A stretch of DNA of 64,000 bases, taken from NCBI RefSeq assembly GCF_002007105.1, contig NZ_MVBC01000008.1, positions 62,001 to 126,000 of the forward strand. The letters are read 5' to 3'. A model generated the notes under the pieces. It saw nothing but the letters and a program-made list of their open reading frames with translations. It made no database searches and was not told the DNA's origin. Origin of the DNA: Hymenobacter sp. CRA2. GTDB taxonomy: Bacteria; Bacteroidota; Bacteroidia; Cytophagales; Hymenobacteraceae. A program made the translations under genes and the position numbers. Below are positions 59,037-64,000 of this stretch, piece after piece (within the stretch, counting starts at the first letter, position 1; each line of letters opens with the position of its first letter).

Positions 59037-60596
59037 TTACCGGTTGCGGCCGTACTGCTCGTGCGAGCTGACCCAGTCGGAGCTGCTGATGGCCGAGGCC
59101 AGGCTTAGCTCGCCGGCCAGCACCACGCCGGCCACGATTTCGGCTAGCTTATTGACGGTGCCGCGGCCCACGCAGCCCAGCATGCGCAGGCACTCGTTTT
59201 GTGTAGCCAGTCCGGTGCCGCCGCCGTGCGTGGCCACGATAAGCGAGGGAATGGTGATGCTCAGGTACAGGTCGCGCTCGGGCGTCACTTCGGAGTAAAT
59301 CACGCCGGCCGACGACTCCGACACGTTGGCCACGTCCTGCCCCGTGGCAATGAACATGGCCGTGATGCCGTTGGCCGAGTGCGCGCCGTTGTTGTTGGCC
59401 CCCGAGAGGAAGGCGCCCACGTTGCTCACCTGCCCGTGGTAGGCCAGTTGCTCGGGCGTCACGCGCATGCGCTGCTGCAGGATGTCGCGCTTGATGACGG
59501 CCTCGGCCACCACGCGCTTGCCGCGGGTGCGCATCACGTTGATCTGCGAAGCCTTTTTGTCGGTGGCGAAGTTGGATTCGAGGTAGAAGTGGCGGATGCC
59601 GGCGCCCTTGTAGTTTTCCAGAACCCAGGAGCAGGCCGCGAAAGTGGCGCGGCCCACCATGTTCTGGCCGGCCGCGTCGCCGGTGCTGTAGTTGAAGCGC
59701 AGGTAGGCAAATTTGTTGGCCAGGTACGTGTCGATGTACTGCAGCTTGGCCACGCGCGAGGTACCTTCCGCTTCGGCCCGGATGGGGTCGATGTTCTCGT
59801 CAATCCAGCGGGCGAAGTCGCGGGCGCCGCGCGCATCCTCAAACACGAACACCGGGGCGCGCTGCATGGCGTCGCCAATGACGGTGCACTTCACCCCGCC
59901 GCAGAGGTTAAGCACCTGCATGCCGCGGTTGTAGCTGGCCACCAGGGTGCCCTCGGTGGTGGCCATCGGGATGAGGAAGTCGCCCTGCGCGTGCTCCCCA
60001 TTGACGCGCAACGGGCCAGCCAGCCCGATGGGAATCTGCGCCACGCCGGTGAAATGCTCGCAGTTGCCCTGCAGCATGTGCGCATCGAAGGAGTACTGGT
60101 GAATGTGCTCGAACTCCTGCCCGGTAAAGTCCTGGGCAAAGCGCTGCCGGGCCTGGATAGCGGCCTCGGAATAGTCGTCGTGGTCGTGGCGCGGAATGCG
60201 CACGCGGGCCCCTTCCTGGTGCACGATGGCGTCCTCTACTTCCACGTTCAGGGTGCCGAACGGGTCGGTTTCGAACTGCAGCTGCACCGGGTGCATGCCC
60301 TCGGGCAGCGGCTCGGTGTGCAGGCGCACGGTGATGCTCTGGCCCACCGGGAAGTTTACGCCCCCGTCTTCCCCGATTTCGGTGGCCGGGCGCACGTTGC
60401 CGTCGCCCAGGTCCAGGGTAATGGATTCGGGCCCGAGCGTGCGCCCGTCGACGCGCACCTGATCGAGGCGGGTGAGGCGCACGGTGTCCAGACGGTTCTT
60501 GAGGGAGAAGGCGACGCCGCCGTTGTCGGGCAGGTTGTGCAGGCTGCCGCGGGTGTAGAGCAGCTTGAGCAACATCGGGCTCGGGGTGAAGATCAT
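59037..60596 (-). CDS. Hydroxymethylglutaryl-CoA reductase with an extra N-terminal beta domain
   Basis: A 519-residue enzyme that reduces HMG-CoA to mevalonate, the committed step of the mevalonate isoprenoid route. The catalytic part (about 145-519) carries the class I-type landmarks PIGLAGPLRVNG, PMATTEGTLVASYNRG with the catalytic Glu, TGDAAGQNMVGRAT, KKASQINVMRTRGKRV with the catalytic Lys, NAHSANGITAMFIATGQD, and ATHGGGTGLATQNECL; the catalytic His is in SSHEQYG near the end. About 140 N-terminal residues form a beta-rich domain with no obvious match to the enzyme (VRLTRLDQVRVDGRTLGPES, SITVRLHTEPLPEGMHPVQL). It lies alone, with no other mevalonate gene in view. Confidence 0.93.
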   Translation of the reverse strand: MIFTPSPMLLKLLYTRGSLHNLPDNGGVAFSLKNRLDTVRLTRLDQVRVDGRTLGPESITLDLGDGNVRPATEIGEDGGVNFPVGQSITVRLHTEPLPEGMHPVQLQFETDPFGTLNVEVEDAIVHQEGARVRIPRHDHDDYSEAAIQARQRFAQDFTGQEFEHIHQYSFDAHMLQGNCEHFTGVAQIPIGLAGPLRVNGEHAQGDFLIPMATTEGTLVASYNRGMQVLNLCGGVKCTVIGDAMQRAPVFVFEDARGARDFARWIDENIDPIRAEAEGTSRVAKLQYIDTYLANKFAYLRFNYSTGDAAGQNMVGRATFAACSWVLENYKGAGIRHFYLESNFATDKKASQINVMRTRGKRVVAEAVIKRDILQQRMRVTPEQLAYHGQVSNVGAFLSGANNNGAHSANGITAMFIATGQDVANVSESSAGVIYSEVTPERDLYLSITIPSLIVATHGGGTGLATQNECLRMLGCVGRGTVNKLAEIVAGVVLAGELSLASAISSSDWVSSHEQYGRNR

Positions 60597-60861
60597 GGCC
60601 GGGATGGGGTTCGGAGAGAGTGGTAGCGGCTGTGGTACGGAAGAGATGCTTGCCTGGGTATAAGTTTAAGGTTTTCCGGATGGAATGCTACCGGGCGGAA
60701 AACTCCACCGCTACGACGTAGCGTAGTTCATCGCCTGGCCCTGCTTGCGGCTGGGTGCAAAGGACTGTAGCAAGCGCACGACGCTCCTAGGTGCCACCAA
60801 CTGAGGTACGATGAACCAGCTTACCGCTGCCCGAACACTATTGGAGCGGTAGCAGGCATAG

Positions 60862-61434
60862 TTACTGGCTACCCGTAGTATCTGCGTCGAGCAAGAAAGT
60901 AATGGGCAGCGTGTATACTATGGCCACTGGCTGGCCGAATTGCTCCCCTGGCTTCCAGGCGGGCATTGCTCGTACTACGCGCAGCGCCTCGGCGTCAAGT
61001 TTGGGATTCACGCCGCGTTCAACATGCGCGTGAGCTATCTGGCCGGTGCGCAGTACGGTAAAGCTGACGAATACCTTGCCTTTGAGTCCTGGCCAGGGAA
61101 GTGGAGCATTGGGGTAATGCAGATTGCGCTGTAAATAGCTATTCAGGCTATCCAGACCGCCGGGAAATTCGGCCATGCGCTCCATCGGCAATACGCATTC
61201 GAACCGATTGGTGTCGACTGCTCCTGAGGCGGCTTCGGCCAATGAAAGCTTAGGCCTGGACCTAGAGGTGTTGGTATCAGTAGCGCCAGGACGCGGTGCT
61301 ATTTCACAAGCTATCAAGGCCTGCATTCCCAGTGCTATAGCCGCCAAAAACAGGTGCTGTCGGAGCTGGGGGCATTTTAATTGGAAGGACAGCGGGACCC
61401 TAAGAAACTCGTGTAGCATAGGATGAGCAGCCAA
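60862..61434 (-). CDS. TonB-like C-terminal domain protein
   Basis: A 190-residue envelope protein. A membrane or lipoprotein-type N-terminus (LFLAAIALGMQALIAC, about 28-43) is followed by a linker. A TonB C-terminal domain covers about 95-182 (MAEFPGGLDSLNSYLQRNLH, KGKVFVSFTVLRTGQIAHAH, LDAEALRVVRAMPAWKPGE). The start is uncertain; ATG codons at 61434 and 61419 are both possible. Its domain closely resembles that of the neighbour at 61449-62237, so the pair is a duplication. It lacks the Pro-rich spacer of classical TonB and no exbB/exbD is near, so it may not energise transport. The Cys at 43 could be a lipidation site. Confidence 0.88.
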   Translation of the reverse strand: MAAHPMLHEFLRVPLSFQLKCPQLRQHLFLAAIALGMQALIACEIAPRPGATDTNTSRSRPKLSLAEAASGAVDTNRFECVLPMERMAEFPGGLDSLNSYLQRNLHYPNAPLPWPGLKGKVFVSFTVLRTGQIAHAHVERGVNPKLDAEALRVVRAMPAWKPGEQFGQPVAIVYTLPITFLLDADTTGSQ

Positions 61435-61448
61435 GTAGGCCGATAAGT

Positions 61449-62237
61449 TTAATTAGAACCTGCTGGACTCGTGGCCTCCTCCGTGAGGATGAAGCTGATA
61501 GGTAATGTATAGTCAACACTGTATGGCTGCCGGCCTTGAAAATCTACGCGCCAGCGGGGCATAAGGCGCACTACCCGCAAGGCTTCTTCATTGAGAAGGG
61601 GATGAGCTCCTTTTAGAACTTTGGCCTTGTGGACTTGCCCCGTGCCGTCTATAGTGAAGGTGATGAAGACTTTTCCTTCGGCCGTGGTGGCGGGATAATG
61701 AATGTTGGTATGCAGAAACTGCCGCAAAGCTTCAATGCCGCCCGGAAATTGGGGCGTAGGCTCCAGCATACCCGTAAAAACAGCTTCTTGCGGCTCGTTA
61801 GCAAGGTCAATAGCCGGTGGTAGCGCATCGGGAAGCAGCGGCCAGCTACTTGGTAGCTGATATAGCTGAGCCGGTACTGCCGCGACCTTAAAAGGTGGTC
61901 GGTTACCACACACCTGCGCCCAGGCCTGCCGCGCCGATAAGCCCTGTACCAGAATCAGCAACGCCGCCAGCAGAAACCGCCGCAGCTGGGGGCGCAGTCG
62001 AGGTGGGGGCGTGGGTGCCGCAGCTGCTAGCTGGCTGCGCCGAAACCGGCCGCATAGCCGGCTATCGGGCGCGGCGGCACGGGCCGCGGCCAACTCCTGC
62101 TGCGAGGCCCCAGTGAAGTCGTAGACCACGCGCTGGCAGTCGGCGCAGAAGTGCCCGCCCGCTACGGGCGTAAGCTGCTCGGCCGGTACCGGGCAGGGGC
62201 TGAGCAGAACGTTGGTAATGGGCAGCGCGTGCAGCAT
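61449..62237 (-). CDS. TonB-like protein with N-terminal zinc-ribbon-like segment
   Basis: A 262-residue protein. The N-terminal cytosolic part has Cys pairs in SPCPVPAEQ and FCADCQRVVYDFTGASQ, with a further Cys in RLCGRF (about residues 15-65), resembling a small zinc-binding segment. One membrane helix (about 85-108, FLLAALLILVQGLSA) follows, then a linker. A TonB C-terminal domain lies at about 165-250 (PQFPGGIEALRQFLHTNIHY, KVFITFTIDGTGQVHKAKVL, NEEALRVVRLMPRWRV). It ends 14 nt before the start of the second TonB-like gene, which suggests an operon. Zinc-ribbon/TonB proteins of this type recur in Hymenobacter-like genomes; function is not known. Confidence 0.9.
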   Translation of the reverse strand: MLHALPITNVLLSPCPVPAEQLTPVAGGHFCADCQRVVYDFTGASQQELAAARAAAPDSRLCGRFRRSQLAAAAPTPPPRLRPQLRRFLLAALLILVQGLSARQAWAQVCGNRPPFKVAAVPAQLYQLPSSWPLLPDALPPAIDLANEPQEAVFTGMLEPTPQFPGGIEALRQFLHTNIHYPATTAEGKVFITFTIDGTGQVHKAKVLKGAHPLLNEEALRVVRLMPRWRVDFQGRQPYSVDYTLPISFILTEEATSPAGSN

Positions 62238-62306
62238 AATCAGCTAGAGCAATAGAGCACTACATGATGCTGAACGCGCGTACCCACGGCGGCAGTATTC
62301 CGCCGC

Positions 62307-63092
62307 TTACTCGCTGAAATACTCCCGCCCCTCGGCATCAATGTAGCCCACCACGCCGCTGGTGGTGGTTACGCGGGCCACACCGGCCTCGAAGGGCTCG
62401 GCGGCGGCGTACTTGGGCGGCACCAGCAGCTTGCCGTCGGTGCCGAGGTAGCCGAAGCGGCCCTGCTGCTCCACAATGGGGAACTGGTAGCCGTTCTGTT
62501 CCACGGCCCGGATGGCGTCGTATTCGGGCGCGAGGCGGATGCGCCCGCGGCTATCGACCACGCCCCACTTCGGGCCCTGGCGCACCAGCACGAGGCCGTC
62601 GTGGTACAGGTCGCGCACTTCGTCGTAGAGCGGCGGCACGGTGGCCTGGCCCACCGAGAAGCGGAAGCCCACCTTGCCGCCTTGGCGCATCGGGTCGCCC
62701 TGGGGCAGGAAGTCTTCTTCCACCACTTCCGCCGGCTCGGTCAGGCGCTTGCCCGTGCTGGAAATGTCAAACGTTTCGCCGTTGAGCATCACCGTGGCGC
62801 GGCCGTTGCGGAAGGTGCCGGCCCGCTCGTACTGCACCGGCGTGATGGGGTTGCCGCCCCCGTCGATGTAGCCGTAGCGCGTGCCGATGCGCACCCAGGC
62901 CACCTCGTCGACCAGGGGGCCGGCCTCGTCGTAGCGCAGGGGCAGCACCAGGCGGCCGCGGCGGTCGGCGTAGCCCCACTGCGCGCCTTTGTGGTAGGGC
63001 ACCAAGCGCGGGGCCGTGGCCGGCGTCTGGGCCAGGGCCAGGTGGCCGAGCAGGAAGCCGCCCGTCAGGGGGAGCCAGGCAAAGCGTTTCAT
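62307..63092 (-). CDS. WG-repeat protein, exported
   Basis: A 261-residue protein from the ATG at 63092, which gives a clean signal peptide (LTGGFLLGHLALAQ); the frame is open to 63152. The rest consists of about seven WG repeats of about 30-35 residues, each with a Trp/Phe-Gly step and a following Asp or Gly, for example AQWGYADRRGRLVLPLRYDE, TRYGYIDGGGNPITPVQYER, PKWGVVDSRGRIRLAPEYDA and GRFGYLGTDGKLLVPPKYAA. WG repeats form a beta-propeller-like binding surface of unknown ligand. The gene stands alone. Confidence 0.93.
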   Translation of the reverse strand: MKRFAWLPLTGGFLLGHLALAQTPATAPRLVPYHKGAQWGYADRRGRLVLPLRYDEAGPLVDEVAWVRIGTRYGYIDGGGNPITPVQYERAGTFRNGRATVMLNGETFDISSTGKRLTEPAEVVEEDFLPQGDPMRQGGKVGFRFSVGQATVPPLYDEVRDLYHDGLVLVRQGPKWGVVDSRGRIRLAPEYDAIRAVEQNGYQFPIVEQQGRFGYLGTDGKLLVPPKYAAAEPFEAGVARVTTTSGVVGYIDAEGREYFSE

Positions 63093-63299
63093 ACGAAAGC
63101 AAGAGCCGCCGAAAGGTGGAGTGGGCAGGGCTAAGGCTTCCCGAAAATACACAATTGGCGGTGAATCATGGCCTTCACCACGGCTTCACCCGGCGCCGGA
63201 TAAGTTCGCATCGGAAACTTTCGATGGCGGCTTGCGGGTGGTATCTTGAGTAAGTGCCGCTGCCCGGCTCCGCAGTACCGTTTTTTCAGCTGATGTGCC

Positions 63300-64000
63300 A
63301 TGCTTCTCGCTGCTGATTACCCGCGGTTTTCATTGACCTCGCCCCGGCTTACCACTGCGCAGGTAGACTTCTTCCGGCGCTACGGCTTCTTGCATTTTCG
63401 CGGTTTCGTTACCCCCGAGGCCGTGCAGGTCCTATTGCGGGCCACCGAAGCCGTGCAGCAGCAGTGGCTGCGTACGGGCGTCGCCAAAGTCAACGGCGTG
63501 CCCATCAAGTACGGCCACGATGTGGACGGCCGCCCCATTGTGCAGCGCTTCGCCTTTGCCTCGCAGCACAGCCCGGTTTTGCACGCGTTTCTGCAGGACG
63601 CGCGCTTCGCGGCCTTGTTTGAGCTGCTGGACGCCCCTGGCGGCCGCATCGGCGAGAACGAGAAGGACGGGCTGGTGGTCAACCACTACGTGAACGTGCC
63701 GGGCTCAGAGTTTTCGCAGATGGGTTGGCACACCGATGCCCTGCGCGACGTATTCTACGGCCGCCGCATCGGGCCCATGCTGAACGTGGGCGTACACCTC
63801 GACGCCTGCCCGGCCCACAACGGCGGCTTGCGGGTGCTGCCCGGCACGCACCGGCAGTCGTTGGCCAGCATGCTGCTGCGCAAAAAGTACTTCAAGGATA
63901 CCGCCGCCGACCCCGCTGAAGTGGCCATCGAAACCGAGGCCGGCGACCTGACCGTGCACGACGGGCGCATGTGGCACCGCGTGGCCCGCTCGCCGCTGGT
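63300..64000 (+). CDS. Phytanoyl-CoA dioxygenase (PhyH) family protein, C-terminus cut by window edge
   Basis: The first 233 residues of an iron(II)/2-oxoglutarate-dependent oxygenase, open to the window edge from the ATG at 63300. Family marks are YGFLHFRGFVTPEAVQVLL at the start, the facial-triad His/Asp in QMGWHTDAL, a strand region MLNVGVHLDACPAHNGGLRV, and the distal His in DGRMWHRVARSPL. The 2-oxoglutarate-binding Arg would follow the last base (RSPL is visible). The substrate is not known; bacterial members act on diverse small molecules. Confidence 0.92.
   Translation, partial: MLLAADYPRFSLTSPRLTTAQVDFFRRYGFLHFRGFVTPEAVQVLLRATEAVQQQWLRTGVAKVNGVPIKYGHDVDGRPIVQRFAFASQHSPVLHAFLQDARFAALFELLDAPGGRIGENEKDGLVVNHYVNVPGSEFSQMGWHTDALRDVFYGRRIGPMLNVGVHLDACPAHNGGLRVLPGTHRQSLASMLLRKKYFKDTAADPAEVAIETEAGDLTVHDGRMWHRVARSPL

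Noticed and set aside
1..64000. tRNA, rRNA, CRISPR array, replication origin or transposase gene
   Set aside because: I looked for typical patterns by eye and saw none; a covariance search would be needed to exclude a divergent tRNA.

Overview
This window looks like a chromosomal stretch of a high-GC Bacteroidota bacterium, most likely Hymenobacter or a close relative. The grounds are a type IX secretion (T9SS) sorting tail on two giant surface proteins, small secreted proteins with carboxypeptidase-regulatory-like folds, Bacteroidetes-type promoters (TTTG/TTG, about 20 nt, then TAnnTTTG), CD225/DUF2752 and DUF486 proteins, and tight high-GC coding. I saw no rRNA, tRNA, CRISPR array, transposase or prophage. 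Genes at both window edges are cut.

Layout. 1-8.6 kb: a truncated zinc metalloprotease, an envelope protein, three small secreted carboxypeptidase-regulatory-like proteins that share a C-terminal tail, an Xre-type regulator, a LuxR-type regulator with a degenerate receiver, and an SMP-30 lactonase. 8.8-11.9 kb: a cation efflux pump and a type II NADH dehydrogenase. 12.2-17.3 kb: a four-gene, same-strand unit that looks like an undescribed multi-component alpha-helical pore-forming toxin. It encodes a ClyA/HBL-like protein, an 832-residue protein with its own hydrophobic hairpin and a C-terminal beta domain, a short paralogue of the first protein without the hairpin, and a beta-trefoil-like protein. 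17.5-21.7 kb: sugar genes (GH43, trehalase, a Gfo/Idh/MocA oxidoreductase). 22-34.7 kb: an M61 peptidase, two T9SS surface proteins (722 and 2160 residues) and two tail-collar proteins. 35-45.9 kb: a patatin/BamA protein, DUF2752-CD225, a two-component system, DUF486 plus a frameshifted partial duplicate, a zinc phospholipase C-like protein, and ruvX-def.

46.0-48.7 kb holds a sulfur-responsive locus: a textbook Bacteroidetes promoter, a SAM-I (S-box) riboswitch, a tiny ORF ending in a Cys-rich tail (7 Cys in its last 12 residues), then an ATP-grasp enzyme and an SfnG/SsuD-like flavin monooxygenase. The small peptide is either a cysteine-sensing leader or the substrate of the ATP-grasp enzyme. 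48.8-56.7 kb: a TlpA-like thioredoxin, an S41 protease, a TPR histidine kinase with a LytTR regulator, and homogentisate dioxygenase. 56.8-64 kb: three lipoproteins (two of them tandem paralogues), HMG-CoA reductase with an extra N-terminal domain, two TonB-like proteins, a WG-repeat protein and a truncated PhyH dioxygenase.

Dispersed intergenic repeats run through the window. Three copies of an element with long inverted ends built on a 22-bp palindrome lie at 9.8, 49.9 and 58.8 kb. A second family (core GCGAGATGTCTCG) has copies inside two of those elements and in the 52.2 kb gap. Several long perfect palindromes act as probable terminators.
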